A DNA stretch of 64,000 bases from UMGS1251 sp036666555 (GCA_036666555.1 JAVWVS010000002.1:62001-126000); one strand, 5' to 3'; positions 1 through 8,923 are shown, numbered from the stretch's first letter. Numbers and translations are program-made. The notes: a model not told the origin generated them from the sequence alone.

Positions 1-1355
1 ACCATTCCATTTCCCAAATCACCACGGGAACCATATGGAAACAACTTTTATTTTTCTTTTTTCCCATTGTGTTGGGTACCTTTTTCCAACAATTTTACAA
101 CACCATCGATGCCATTGTGGTTGGTCGGTTTGTAGGCAAGACCGCACTTGCAAGTGTGGGTGGTTCTGCCGGACAGATCATTAACTTGTTCGTTGGATTT
201 TTTACGGGTTTGACCGCAGGCGCTTCTGTGATTATTTCCCAGTTTTTTGGTGCACAGAATGCAAGTGGTGTGTCCAAAAGCATCCATACGGCATACGCCT
301 TTTCCATAATTGGAAGCATTGTCATTACCATCGGTGGTGTCTTACTGACACCCACTATGCTTCGCATGATGAATACGCCTTCGGAACTGATGCCCGAATC
401 AATTATCTATCTGCGCATTTATTTTGGTGGAATCCTTTGTGTATTCATTTACAATATTGGTTCCAGTATTCTGCGTGCCGTTGGGGACTCCAAGCGTCCC
501 CTTTATTATCTCATTATCTGTTGTATTGTAAATATCATTCTAGATCTAATTATGGTAGTGGTATTCCGGTTGGGCGTAGCAGGTGTAGCCATTGCTACTT
601 TGATTTCTCAAGCCATCAGTGCTTTGTTGGTCACTCGTGCCTTAATGTCTTCTACCGGCCTTTTACATCTGTCCCTGAAGCGTATCTGCCTGCACAAAAG
701 TATGCTAAAAGCACAGCTTCGCATTGGACTCCCTGGGGGGATTCAAACAGCTATGTATAGCATTTCCAACATCATTATCCAAGCCGCACTCAATAACTTT
801 GGTACCGATACCACCGCAGCCTGGGCCGCATATGGGAAACTGGATGCCATCTTCTGGATGATCAGTGGTGCTTTCGGCATTGCCATTACCACTTTTGTGG
901 GACAAAATTATGGTGCCGGGAAATATGAACGGGTGAAAAAAAGCGTCCGCACTTGCCTTTGGATGGATGCATTTATTTCGGTGGTACTCATCGTGTTTTT
1001 AATGGTAGCTTGTACGCCTCTCTTTCATATCTTCACAACCGATGCTCATGTGGTTGCCATCGGAGCGCATATGCTAAAAATGATTACCCCTTGCTACATC
1101 TTCTTTATCTTTATTGAGGTATTAGCCGGTGCCTTAAGAGGTATGGGTGATGTATTGATTCCCACCTTAATCACCATGTGTGGTATCTGCCTTCTGCGAA
1201 TCGTATGGGTCGCAGTACTTACCCCCTTACGTCCGGAGATTTCAACCATCATCTTCAGCTATCCGGTAACATGGATCGTGGCTGCCGTTTTGTTTATTCT
1301 TTACTACGTTTACCGCATACGGCGCATGCCTCCAGGCGCACAAAAAAACGCTTAA
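1..1355 (+). CDS. MATE family efflux transporter (5' end cut by window)
   Basis: Cation-coupled drug/metabolite exporter of the MATE (multidrug and toxic compound extrusion) family. The reading frame is open from base 3 and runs in from outside the window, so the true start is not visible. The residues before the first GTG (base 69) include IWKQLLFFFFPIVLG, matching the first helix of the family. The visible part carries about twelve hydrophobic segments in two halves and the family-typical stretch FQQFYNTIDAIVVGRFVG after helix 1. About 450 residues are visible, near the usual full length, so little is missing. The substrate cannot be told. It converges on efp and shares a terminator region with it. 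Confidence 0.9.
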   Translation, partial: HSISQITTGTIWKQLLFFFFPIVLGTFFQQFYNTIDAIVVGRFVGKTALASVGGSAGQIINLFVGFFTGLTAGASVIISQFFGAQNASGVSKSIHTAYAFSIIGSIVITIGGVLLTPTMLRMMNTPSELMPESIIYLRIYFGGILCVFIYNIGSSILRAVGDSKRPLYYLIICCIVNIILDLIMVVVFRLGVAGVAIATLISQAISALLVTRALMSSTGLLHLSLKRICLHKSMLKAQLRIGLPGGIQTAMYSISNIIIQAALNNFGTDTTAAWAAYGKLDAIFWMISGAFGIAITTFVGQNYGAGKYERVKKSVRTCLWMDAFISVVLIVFLMVACTPLFHIFTTDAHVVAIGAHMLKMITPCYIFFIFIEVLAGALRGMGDVLIPTLITMCGICLLRIVWVAVLTPLRPEISTIIFSYPVTWIVAAVLFILYYVYRIRRMPPGAQKNA

Positions 1356-1380
1356 AAACCAAACTGGTTTCTAAGCGTTT
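1341..1380 (-). terminator. Rho-independent terminator of efp, possibly bidirectional
   Basis: Two-part stem: AAACGCTTA (1346-1354) pairs with TAAGCGTTT (1372-1380) and AAACC with GGTTT, around a 5-base loop. On the minus strand it follows the efp stop closely and ends in a run of seven T, so it ends efp. It also overlaps the MATE stop codon and may stop plus-strand transcripts, though the plus-strand T tract is poor. Confidence 0.75.
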
Positions 1381-1386
1381 CACTTT

Positions 1387-1944
1387 CTATGCTCTTGAGA
1401 GATATTCTCCGGTACGTGTATCGATTTTCAGTACATCGCCTTGTTCTACGAATAATGGCACATATACAATGGCTCCGGTCTCTACTGTGGCCGGTTTCGT
1501 TGCACCTTGCGCTGTATCTCCTTTAAACCCTGGCTCTGTCTCTACAATCTGAAGTTCTACAAACAAAGGTGGCTCTACCGCAAATACATTTCCATTATGA
1601 GAACAAACTTTTACCATTTCATTTTCTTTTACAAATTTTAAAGAATCTCCAATTTCATCTGCACTCAATGCGATTTGTTCGTAATTCTCTACATCCATAA
1701 AGTGGAATAAATCACCATCTGAATATAAATACTGCATATCTTTTCTTTCAATGTGAGCTTTTGGAAATTTCTCTGTAGGTCGAAATGTTCTTTCCGTCAC
1801 TCCTCCATTAATAATATTTCTCATTTTTGTTCTAACAAATGCTGCACCTTTTCCCGGTTTTACATGCTGAAATTCAATAATCTGGTAGATATTTCCTTCT
1901 ATTTCAATCGTAACACCATTTCTAAATTCTCCTGCTGAAATCAT
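1387..1944 (-). CDS. efp: Elongation factor P
   Basis: EF-P binds the ribosome between the P and E sites and relieves stalling at polyproline stretches. The protein is 185 residues, the standard length, with the KOW-like N-terminal domain followed by two OB domains. The loop PGKGAAF near residue 32 holds the lysine that is post-translationally modified in many bacteria; no modification enzyme (EpmA or EarP type) is seen here. I chose the ATG at 1944 (protein begins MISAGEFRNG) because GAGGAGG lies 5 bases upstream; an in-frame upstream start would add seven non-conserved residues and has no comparable site. Confidence 0.96.
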   Translation of the reverse strand: MISAGEFRNGVTIEIEGNIYQIIEFQHVKPGKGAAFVRTKMRNIINGGVTERTFRPTEKFPKAHIERKDMQYLYSDGDLFHFMDVENYEQIALSADEIGDSLKFVKENEMVKVCSHNGNVFAVEPPLFVELQIVETEPGFKGDTAQGATKPATVETGAIVYVPLFVEQGDVLKIDTRTGEYLSRA

Positions 1945-2055
1945 ATAATCCTCCTCTATGGACATCCTCTAATTCTTCTGACTGCTTATAATTCTATAAT
2001 ACTTCTTGTACTTTTTCAAGTATTTTTTCACAGGATGTCGTTTCTTTCGTTTAAA

Positions 2056-2823
2056 TTAAATATTTTCACTACTTTTATGTAAAAAAAGCAACCAGTCCCT
2101 TAACTTATTTACTTCTATTTGTCCAGGTGCAGAAATCTGTTGGGCTGCACCAAAGGTTACTGCAGAACCAAAGACTTCTCCGAAAATTCTGGTAATCATA
2201 CCCATATCTGACATCGACACCGCAATCATGGGATATGAAACCCGGGATGATAATTCTTCCACTGCACATAATAATGTTAAGACATCTTTTTTATTTTTCG
2301 GCATCACGGCGATTTTTGTAATATCTGCTCCCATCCCTCTCATTTTTTCTAATCTTCTTACCAACTCCTCTTGATTCGGTGTCTCATGGAAATCATGATT
2401 GGAAACAATTACTTTTACACCTGCCCCATGCACTTTTTCTATTGTCTCTTTCACCATTTGATCTCCTGCAAAGCCTTCGATATCGATCACATCCACCAGT
2501 CCCGTTTCTGCCACTTTTTGAAGGAGTTCTCCATAGCCATTCGTTTCTATTTCTTTTTCTCCACCTTCTTGTTTCCTGCGAAACGTAAACAAAATAGGGG
2601 TATTTTCAAATACTGCCCTTAGTTCTTTGCATACTTCTTCTACTTTAGGAAATTGGAAAATATCTTCAAACCAATCTCCTCTCCACTCTACCATGTCAGC
2701 CGGACTTTTTTGAATGATTTTCGCTTCATTTACAATCTCCGACTTGGTCGTTCGGACAATGGGTACACATATTTTAGGAATTCCTTCTCCTATTTTAAGA
2801 TTCCTGACAATAACCGGATTCAT
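2056..2823 (-). CDS. aroD: Type I 3-dehydroquinate dehydratase
   Basis: Third step of the shikimate pathway: dehydrates 3-dehydroquinate to 3-dehydroshikimate through a Schiff base. At 255 residues the length is normal for the type I (class I aldolase-like) enzyme. With the start at 2823, the catalytic residues fall at E46 (in EWRGDW), H143 (in SNHDFHE) and Schiff-base lysine K170 (in ADITKIAVM), matching the known family numbering. The start is supported by AAAGGAAG upstream of the ATG; an upstream in-frame start lacks such a site. The gene diverges from aroE with 92 bp between them. Confidence 0.96.
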   Translation of the reverse strand: MNPVIVRNLKIGEGIPKICVPIVRTTKSEIVNEAKIIQKSPADMVEWRGDWFEDIFQFPKVEEVCKELRAVFENTPILFTFRRKQEGGEKEIETNGYGELLQKVAETGLVDVIDIEGFAGDQMVKETIEKVHGAGVKVIVSNHDFHETPNQEELVRRLEKMRGMGADITKIAVMPKNKKDVLTLLCAVEELSSRVSYPMIAVSMSDMGMITRIFGEVFGSAVTFGAAQQISAPGQIEVNKLRDWLLFLHKSSENI

Positions 2824-2848
2824 ATTGATTTCTTCCTTTCGAAAATGA

Positions 2849-2877
2849 TTGACAAATTCTAGTTTTCGTTTTAGTTT
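2849..2877 (+). promoter_or_regulatory. Possible aroE promoter in the aroD-aroE divergent region
   Basis: A consensus -35 TTGACA (2849-2854) is followed 17 bp later by TAGTTT (2872-2877), a weak -10. It would drive aroE, whose ribosome site AAAGGAG sits 7 bp before the ATG. The -35 lies within the aroD leader, so the two genes may compete for it. Confidence 0.35.
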
Positions 2878-2915
2878 AAAAGAAACACACAAATTATTTT
2901 ACAAAGGAGTCCCTC

Positions 2916-3803
2916 ATGTCATTACCGATTACCGGTCACACCATACTTACTGGATTACTTGGAAGTCCCGTTGCACATAGTCTCTCGCCTATGATGCACA
3001 ATAAAGCTTTTCAACAATTAGATCTGGATTATATTTATCTTTGCTTTGACGTAAATTCCGATGGTTTAGAATCTGCGGTCCATGGTCTCCGTACCATGCA
3101 TGCACGTGGATTCAATCTTACGATGCCCAATAAAAATCGGATGCCTGCCCTCTGTGATAGGCTTTCTCCTGTAGCAGAACTGGTTGGTGCTGTAAATACC
3201 GTTGTCAATGATGAGGGCATACTAACCGGACATAATACGGATGGGATCGGCTACATGTCTGCTATCAAAGACGCCGGTCATGACATCATCGGGAAAAAAA
3301 TGACACTGCTTGGCGCTGGTGGTGCCGCTGCTTCTATTTTCGTACAGGCTGCGTTAGATGGTGTCTCTGAAATATCCATATTCAATGCACATGGCAATTC
3401 TTTTTCCCGTGCCCAGGCAATCATCTCCCAATTACACCAACGGACGAATTGCTGTATCCATTTATATGATTTTGAGGATGCCTCCATTCTTCAGAGGGAA
3501 ATTCAAGATAGTGCTATCCTTACAAATGGAACTCCGGTGGGTATGTTTCCTGATTTGGACCATTGTCTCATTGGGGATACTTCTGTTTTACGTCCCCCTT
3601 TAATTGTTTCCGATATCATCTACCATCCCCGTGAAACAAAATTGCTGCGTTTAGCCAAAGAAAACGGATGTCAGACCATCAACGGACTCCCCATGCTGCT
3701 CTATCAGGGAGCAAAAGCATTTCAACTGTGGACACACAAGGAAATGTCCCTTTCACTAATAAAAGAAGAGCTTTTTTCTTATCGGTTTCCACGAAAACTA
3801 TAG
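2916..3803 (+). CDS. aroE: Shikimate dehydrogenase
   Basis: NADP(H)-dependent reduction of 3-dehydroshikimate to shikimate. The 295-residue protein has the N-terminal substrate domain with SLSP (residues 22-25, shikimate binding), lysine K73 in NLTMPNK (catalytic lysine) and D109 in GHNTDG, followed by a Rossmann domain with the dinucleotide loop GAGGAAAS near 133-140. The start at 2916 has AAAGGAG 7 bp upstream. An AroE-type rather than quinate-specific YdiB-type role is inferred from its place beside aroD, aroK, aroB and aroF. Confidence 0.95.
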   Translation: MSLPITGHTILTGLLGSPVAHSLSPMMHNKAFQQLDLDYIYLCFDVNSDGLESAVHGLRTMHARGFNLTMPNKNRMPALCDRLSPVAELVGAVNTVVNDEGILTGHNTDGIGYMSAIKDAGHDIIGKKMTLLGAGGAAASIFVQAALDGVSEISIFNAHGNSFSRAQAIISQLHQRTNCCIHLYDFEDASILQREIQDSAILTNGTPVGMFPDLDHCLIGDTSVLRPPLIVSDIIYHPRETKLLRLAKENGCQTINGLPMLLYQGAKAFQLWTHKEMSLSLIKEELFSYRFPRKL

Positions 3804-3812
3804 ATTTTTTTT

Positions 3813-3843
3813 ATAGATTGTGATACCTTATAAATATATCTAT
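3813..3843. promoter_or_regulatory. Inverted repeat upstream of the LysR gene, possible operator
   Basis: ATAGAT (3813-3818) and ATCTAT (3838-3843) form an inverted repeat with 19 bases between, just upstream of the LysR-type gene. Such regulators often bind interrupted dyads of this kind and control their own transcription. The region is AT-rich, so a chance match is possible. Confidence 0.3.
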
Positions 3844-3862
3844 TGTTAAGGAGTGATAATCT

Positions 3863-4747
3863 GTGAACCTAAATCAATTACAATATTTTGTAACCCTTGC
3901 CCATCTGGAACATTACACACAAGCTTCTGAAAAGCTTTCCATTGCACAGCCCAGCCTCAGCCATGCCATGCATATGCTAGAGCAAGAATTGGGTACCCAG
4001 CTATTCGAAAAGCAAGGGCGCAATGTTGTGTTAACGAAATATGGAAAACTATTTTTAGAATATGTAGAAAATTCTTTGCAAATCCTGCATTCCGGGGTCA
4101 AAAAAATAAAATCATTAACCGGAACCACCAGTGGACAAATTGATCTTGCCTATGTTTATGCTCTTGGCAGCGATTTTTCTCCACAAATGGTAAGACGATT
4201 CTTATCTAAGAATCCCGAATTGGATGTACAATTTCAATTTACCGTAGGCAATACTGCTGACATCATTACCGGTCTCAAGGAAGAACGCTATGATGTGGCT
4301 TTTTGTTCTTTTATGGAAAAAGAAACGGATATCTTATTTACCCCCATTGGAAAAGAAGAATTAGTCGTGGTGGTTCCCGCTAATCACGATTTAGCAAAAA
4401 GAGATTGTATCGATCTCGAAGAAACCATTCCCTATCCACAAGTTTATTTTGCCTCCTCCAGTGGTCTTCGCCCAATTATAGATAATTTGTACCATTCCAT
4501 TGGCATGGTACCTCATATCCGTTATGAAATAGAAGAAGACACCTCTATGGCAGGATTAGTGGCTGAAAACTTTGGAATTGCTGTTATGCCTAAGATTCCC
4601 ATATTAAATAACCTCAATGTCAAAGTGCTTTCTATTCAGCATCCAAAATTCGAACGTTATATCTATATGGCGAGAATGAAAAATAAATATATGACTCCTA
4701 TCGTTTATAATTTTGTCACCTTTATAGAAAGTCAAAGCATCTATTAA
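3863..4747 (+). CDS. LysR-family transcriptional regulator
   Basis: 294 residues with the two-part LysR build: N-terminal winged helix-turn-helix (about residues 1-60, MNLNQLQYFVTLAHLEHYTQASEKLSIAQPSLSHAMHMLEQELGTQLFEK region) and a C-terminal periplasmic-binding-like effector domain (about 90-290). The start is a GTG at 3863 with AAGGAGTG seven bases upstream. It lies 59 bp after aroE on the same strand and could be co-transcribed or have its own promoter. The effector and targets cannot be read from sequence; a link to shikimate or aromatic metabolism is only suggested by position. Confidence 0.92.
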   Translation: MNLNQLQYFVTLAHLEHYTQASEKLSIAQPSLSHAMHMLEQELGTQLFEKQGRNVVLTKYGKLFLEYVENSLQILHSGVKKIKSLTGTTSGQIDLAYVYALGSDFSPQMVRRFLSKNPELDVQFQFTVGNTADIITGLKEERYDVAFCSFMEKETDILFTPIGKEELVVVVPANHDLAKRDCIDLEETIPYPQVYFASSSGLRPIIDNLYHSIGMVPHIRYEIEEDTSMAGLVAENFGIAVMPKIPILNNLNVKVLSIQHPKFERYIYMARMKNKYMTPIVYNFVTFIESQSIY

Positions 4748-4765
4748 CGATGCTTTCTTTTTTTC
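4734..4765 (+). terminator. Terminator of the LysR gene
   Basis: AAAGCATC (4734-4741) pairs with GATGCTTT (4749-4756) and is followed by a T-rich run. It overlaps the ends of both the LysR gene and the convergent yqeG gene. Confidence 0.7.
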
Positions 4766-5250
4766 TTTAAATAAAAGTGCAGTACAATGCGTTCCAGATA
4801 CCGTTTGAAAACAATCTGAATTTCTTCTTTCGGGTGAATGGGGTTCACCAGAATATTTCTAATTCCGGTACGTTTCGCTCCATACACATCCGTAAAAAGC
4901 TGATCTCCAATAAAAATCGTATCAGTTTCATTTGTATGCATCATTTGCATTGCTTTTCTATAATTTTTGCGAGAAGGCTTATGTGCATTAAACACGTAAT
5001 CTACATTGATTTCTTCATTAAACATCTTTACCCGTGGTTCTTGATTGTTGGATATCAGACAACAATGAAATCCAATTTTATGCAATCGTTGAAATAATTT
5101 TTTCGCCCGCTCATCTGCAGGTGCCCCATGAGGTACCAGTGTGTTATCAATGTCAAATATCAATCCTCGATATCCTTCTTCATAAAGTTTTTCAAATGGG
5201 ATGACATAAGTAGATGCTACATAGTCATCCGGAAAAAATCTATCAAACAT
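4744..5250 (-). CDS. YqeG family HAD IIIA-type phosphatase
   Basis: Small haloacid-dehalogenase-superfamily phosphatase of the YqeG group, about 168 residues. The nucleophile motif FDIDNTLV (DxDxT) and the later GDQLFTDVYGA (motif with acidic metal ligands) are both present, so it should be catalytically competent. The physiological substrate of YqeG is not established. I place the start at 5250 (MFDRFFPDDYV), where GGAAG lies upstream; the ATG at 5265 is three bases from the aroK stop and has no clear ribosome site. yqeG is found beside aroE or aroK in other Firmicutes, consistent with this operon (pfkB-aroK-yqeG). Confidence 0.88.
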   Translation of the reverse strand: MFDRFFPDDYVASTYVIPFEKLYEEGYRGLIFDIDNTLVPHGAPADERAKKLFQRLHKIGFHCCLISNNQEPRVKMFNEEINVDYVFNAHKPSRKNYRKAMQMMHTNETDTIFIGDQLFTDVYGAKRTGIRNILVNPIHPKEEIQIVFKRYLERIVLHFYLKKKRKHR

Positions 5251-5268
5251 ACTTTTTTCTTCCATTTC

Positions 5269-5799
5269 TTATAATTTTGCAATCAATTCTTCCCCAATGT
5301 CCCTTACATTCTTTCCATCGGTATGAATCACCACATCTGCTGCCGCTTCATAGCTTTCAAAGCGTTGTTCCATGAACTTCGTAATAAATGCTATATTCTG
5401 TTTTCCCTCTAACAGAGGTCGGTGGTTCGTTCCTTTGACACGCTCTAATATGGTAGATGGTTCCGCCACCAGCAGAACTACACGTCCATTTTTTTTCATT
5501 GCTTTGATATTTTCTTCTCGCAGTACGGCTCCTCCCCCACAAGAAATCACATAATTGTTCTGTTCTTGTAGTTCTGTCAAAACCCGCGTTTCCAAATTGC
5601 GAAAATACTCTTCCCCATATGTATGGAACATCTCCGGAATACTGATTCCCTCTTGCTGTTCTATCAATTGGTCCATCTCTATCACATCCATACCATATGT
5701 TTTGTGTAAATAATGGGCCACAGCACTTTTTCCGGTTCCCATAAAACCAATCAATACAATATTGTAGGAACGCTTTTGATCCTGTTCCAATTCCTTCAT
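5269..5799 (-). CDS. aroK: Shikimate kinase
   Basis: Phosphorylates shikimate to shikimate 3-phosphate with ATP. The 176-residue protein has Walker A GFMGTGKS (residues 18-25), the shikimate-binding aspartate in DVIEMDQ, the glycine-rich CGGGAV motif and the lid arginine region TNHRPLL. All core residues are intact. It lies 13 bp downstream of the sugar kinase gene and 18 bp upstream of yqeG, in one minus-strand operon. Confidence 0.95.
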   Translation of the reverse strand: MKELEQDQKRSYNIVLIGFMGTGKSAVAHYLHKTYGMDVIEMDQLIEQQEGISIPEMFHTYGEEYFRNLETRVLTELQEQNNYVISCGGGAVLREENIKAMKKNGRVVLLVAEPSTILERVKGTNHRPLLEGKQNIAFITKFMEQRFESYEAAADVVIHTDGKNVRDIGEELIAKL

Positions 5800-5812
5800 C
5801 CACCTATTTCTC

Positions 5813-6769
5813 CTATTTTATAAATTCCAGTACTTCCGATTTCTCCGGCATGGCACGAATCGCACCTTTTTTGGTGGTAATCAGTGCTGCTGCCCCATTG
5901 GCAAAGGTAAGCATCTCACCTAGTTGTGCTTCCGTCAATGCTTCCATTCCATGTTCCAGAATATAATTTAACGAGCTTCCGCAAAACGTATCTCCTGCTC
6001 CTGTCGTCTCGATTGCCTTACAGGTGAATCCTTTTCTTTCCACACGGCCTCCCTGATAATATGCACGGCTGCCTTCTTTTCCAAGGGTTAACAGAATCAG
6101 TGGAATGTGGTATCGGTCTTGCAGATAGGCGATTCCTTCATCATAGTCTTCTTTTCCCGACACAAATTGAATCTCATTATCCGAAATTTTCAAAATGTCA
6201 CAGTAGCCAAAGCCATATTCCATCTGCTCTTTGGCAAGCTCCAGTGAACTCCAAAGAGGTGGGCGCAGGTTCGGATCGAAAGAAATCAATAATCCCTCTT
6301 CTTTGGCAATCTGCAGTGCTTTTTTAGTAGCCTTTCGAACACCTTCATGAGTCATAGACAAGGTACCAAAATGAAATAATCTTGCTTGTTTGATAAACTC
6401 CGATGAAATTTCTTCTTCCCGAAGCATCATATCCGCTCCCGGATTGCGGTAAAAGGAAAATTCTCGATCTCCATCCGGAAAAGTATGAACAAAGGCAAGC
6501 GTCGTATTCACAGATGCATCTTCATAAAGATGAGAATTGTCAATTCCCACCTCCTCCAATGTCTTTTTCAACAAAGTTCCAAACTGGTCTTTTCCTACTT
6601 TTCCTAAAAATGCCGTTTTCTTTCCCAGCTTATTTAACATGGCAAGTACATTGCAAGGTGCTCCCCCTGGACAGGCTTCAAATAGATTATTCCCTTGTCC
6701 GCTGGTTCCATTCATGGTAAAATCAATGAGTAGTTCTCCTAACGCAATCACATCGAATTGTTTGTTCAT
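5813..6769 (-). CDS. PfkB family sugar kinase, probable fructokinase
   Basis: 318 residues with both PfkB signatures: GGAPCNVLAMLNKLG near the N-terminus and TTGAGDTFCGSSL near the C-terminus, the latter holding the catalytic aspartate and anion hole. The start MNKQFDVIALGELLIDFT and GGAPCNVA-type motif are typical of bacterial fructokinases (ScrK/FrkA type), phosphorylating fructose to fructose 6-phosphate. No sucrose hydrolase or fructose transporter lies nearby, so the substrate is inferred from family resemblance only. It opens the operon with aroK and yqeG and diverges from aroB. Confidence 0.88.
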   Translation of the reverse strand: MNKQFDVIALGELLIDFTMNGTSGQGNNLFEACPGGAPCNVLAMLNKLGKKTAFLGKVGKDQFGTLLKKTLEEVGIDNSHLYEDASVNTTLAFVHTFPDGDREFSFYRNPGADMMLREEEISSEFIKQARLFHFGTLSMTHEGVRKATKKALQIAKEEGLLISFDPNLRPPLWSSLELAKEQMEYGFGYCDILKISDNEIQFVSGKEDYDEGIAYLQDRYHIPLILLTLGKEGSRAYYQGGRVERKGFTCKAIETTGAGDTFCGSSLNYILEHGMEALTEAQLGEMLTFANGAAALITTKKGAIRAMPEKSEVLEFIK

Positions 6770-6807
6770 CTTCTTTCCTCCAATTCCTTGATTTCAATAC
6801 TTTTTTC

Positions 6808-6836
6808 ATTATAGCGTAATTTTCTCAGTTCTACAA
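6808..6836 (-). promoter_or_regulatory. Promoter of the sugar kinase-aroK-yqeG operon
   Basis: On the minus strand TTGTAG (-35), a 17-bp spacer and a perfect TATAAT (-10) lie about 40 bp upstream of the sugar kinase start, within the divergent region shared with aroB. Confidence 0.55.
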
Positions 6837-6860
6837 TACTTATTATAAAGGAGCAGGCAC

Positions 6861-7865
6861 ATGGAACTATCCGTCAATCTAAAAGAACATACCAGTCGTA
6901 TCATTATAAAAAAAGGCGTTTTAGCACATCTTAACGAATATCTAAATTTAGACTGCAAGGTCATGATTATCAGTGATCATGGCGTTCCTCCTGCCTACCA
7001 AAAAGAAGTACAGAATCAATGTAAAAACGGATTTTTATTTCTCTGTGACCAGGGCGAACAAACGAAAAGCCTCTCTGTATATGAGGCCATCTGTATCCAA
7101 CTATCCCAGCTGCATTTTTCCAGGGATGACCTAGTGATTGCTCTAGGTGGTGGTGTTATCGGAGACTTAAGCGGGTTTGTAGCTGCTACTTTTAAACGTG
7201 GTATGAGATTTGCTTCCATCCCCACCACCACACTATCCCAAATTGACTCCAGTATCGGTGGAAAAGTTGCAGTGAATCTAGGAGAAACAAAAAATGTTTT
7301 GGGAACCTTTTATCACCCGGAAGTAGTCCTCATTGATATTACTACCTTAAAGACGCTGACCAAACGCCATTACTACAATGGGCTGGTAGAAGCGGTAAAA
7401 GCCGGACTCATTGCCGACCCTGTACTTTTTTCTCTATTTGAAGAACATCAGCCGGACTACCGTGAGGTACTGGAAGAAATGATTGTTCGATCCCTGTTGG
7501 TGAAAAAAAATGTGGTGGAACAAGATGAAAAAGAAGAACATCTACGGAAAATGCTGAATTTTGGGCATACCATTGGACATGCAATCGAAAGCATATATCA
7601 TCTCCACGACTATTATCATGGGGAATGTGTCGCTATGGGCATGATGAAAATTTTGGAAAAGGGAGAAATTAAGAACCGTCTGGCGGCTGTTTTAACTAAG
7701 ATGGAAATTCCCTTGTCTGTTCCTTGCGACAGTACACAGGTCCTAGATTATATGAAAAAGGACAAAAAGGTGGAAGGCAATCACATTACCATTATACAGG
7801 TGGAAGCCATCGGACATGCACAGTTTATTGACCTGCCCATTGAAGATTTAGAAAAATACTGTTAA
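6861..7865 (+). CDS. aroB: 3-dehydroquinate synthase
   Basis: NAD- and metal-dependent cyclisation of DAHP to 3-dehydroquinate, second step of the shikimate pathway. The 334-residue protein has the NAD-binding stretch ALGGGVIGDLSGFVAATFKRG, the SQIDSSIGGK substrate loop, and metal ligands in EAVKAG (glutamate) and NFGHTIGHAIE (histidine), plus a later histidine in YYHGECVAMG. The length is slightly below the usual 350-360 but all domains are present. AAAGGAG precedes the ATG. aroF follows 41 bp downstream in the same operon. Confidence 0.96.
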   Translation: MELSVNLKEHTSRIIIKKGVLAHLNEYLNLDCKVMIISDHGVPPAYQKEVQNQCKNGFLFLCDQGEQTKSLSVYEAICIQLSQLHFSRDDLVIALGGGVIGDLSGFVAATFKRGMRFASIPTTTLSQIDSSIGGKVAVNLGETKNVLGTFYHPEVVLIDITTLKTLTKRHYYNGLVEAVKAGLIADPVLFSLFEEHQPDYREVLEEMIVRSLLVKKNVVEQDEKEEHLRKMLNFGHTIGHAIESIYHLHDYYHGECVAMGMMKILEKGEIKNRLAAVLTKMEIPLSVPCDSTQVLDYMKKDKKVEGNHITIIQVEAIGHAQFIDLPIEDLEKYC

Positions 7866-7906
7866 AATAAGACTACATAGCCATTTGACCAGAAGGAGAA
7901 AAAATT

Positions 7907-8923
7907 ATGATTATAACCTGTAAAAAAAATACCCCACAAAATGAAATCGACAAAATCATAAAAAACTTTGAACAAAAGGGACTAGAAGTCACTCTCATTC
8001 AAGGAACGAATTACAACGTCTTTGGTATTGTTGGTGACACTACGATTGTGGATGAAAAATCTATTTCTGCCAATCCCTTTATTGAAAATATTACCAGAAT
8101 TGCCGCACCTTATAAGAAAGCAAATCGCTTGTTCCACCCGGAGGATACCATTGTAGACGTAGGTGGCATCAAGATTGGGGGGAAAGAAAAAATTGCAGTT
8201 ATCGGTGGTCCGTGCTCTGTAGAAGGGGAATCCTCCATCTGTCATCTTGCCCAAGAAGTCAAGGCGGCCGGCGGGTGTATGCTAAGAGGTGGTGCTTATA
8301 AGCCCCGTACTTCTCCTTATGCCTTCCAAGGTCTGGGCACCGAAGGTATTATGGCTCTGGTAGAAGCAAAAAAACGTACCGGACTTCCCATTGTTACCGA
8401 AATTATGAGTGTGGATAAACTGGATGAATTTGCCGAATACGTAGATTTCATCCAGGTGGGTGCTAGAAATATGCAGAATTTTGATCTTCTGAAAGCACTT
8501 GGTACCATTTCAAAACCCATCCTTCTAAAAAGAGGACTATCCAGTACCATTGAAGAATGGCTGATGTCCGCTGAATATATTATGGCCGGTGGGAATGATA
8601 ATGTAGTTCTCTGCGAACGTGGCATCCGCACCTTTGAACGCTATACGCGAAACACTCTTGATTTAAGCGTGATTCCCATTATTAAAAAGAAAAGCCACCT
8701 GCCTATTATTATTGATCCTTCACACGCTACCGGGAATTGGGCTTTGGTGGAATCTATGTGCCTAGCTGCCATTGCCGCCGGCGCAGATGGACTGATGGTG
8801 GAAGTGCATGATAATCCAGAAGAGGCATGGAGTGATGGCGCACAGTCATTGAAACCGGAGAAGTTCCATGCGATGATTGAAAAAGGACGTGTCATTGCTC
8901 AGGTGATTGGACGGGAACTCTAA
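7907..8923 (+). CDS. aroF: 3-deoxy-7-phosphoheptulonate synthase (DAHP synthase, type I-beta)
   Basis: First committed step of aromatic biosynthesis: condenses phosphoenolpyruvate with erythrose 4-phosphate. 338 residues: an N-terminal ferredoxin-like regulatory domain (about 1-70) like that of the Thermotoga-type enzyme, then a KDO8P/DAHP synthase TIM barrel with the motifs GGPCSVE, LRGGAYKPRTSPYAFQG and DPSHATG. The N-terminal domain of this class usually mediates feedback inhibition by aromatic amino acids; which ligand applies here is not visible. AAGGAG lies before the ATG. Ends at a strong terminator. Confidence 0.95.
   Translation: MIITCKKNTPQNEIDKIIKNFEQKGLEVTLIQGTNYNVFGIVGDTTIVDEKSISANPFIENITRIAAPYKKANRLFHPEDTIVDVGGIKIGGKEKIAVIGGPCSVEGESSICHLAQEVKAAGGCMLRGGAYKPRTSPYAFQGLGTEGIMALVEAKKRTGLPIVTEIMSVDKLDEFAEYVDFIQVGARNMQNFDLLKALGTISKPILLKRGLSSTIEEWLMSAEYIMAGGNDNVVLCERGIRTFERYTRNTLDLSVIPIIKKKSHLPIIIDPSHATGNWALVESMCLAAIAAGADGLMVEVHDNPEEAWSDGAQSLKPEKFHAMIEKGRVIAQVIGREL

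Noticed and set aside
5357..5803. Second long minus-strand frame within aroK
   Set aside because: Frame-shifted shadow of aroK, whose product has all shikimate kinase motifs.
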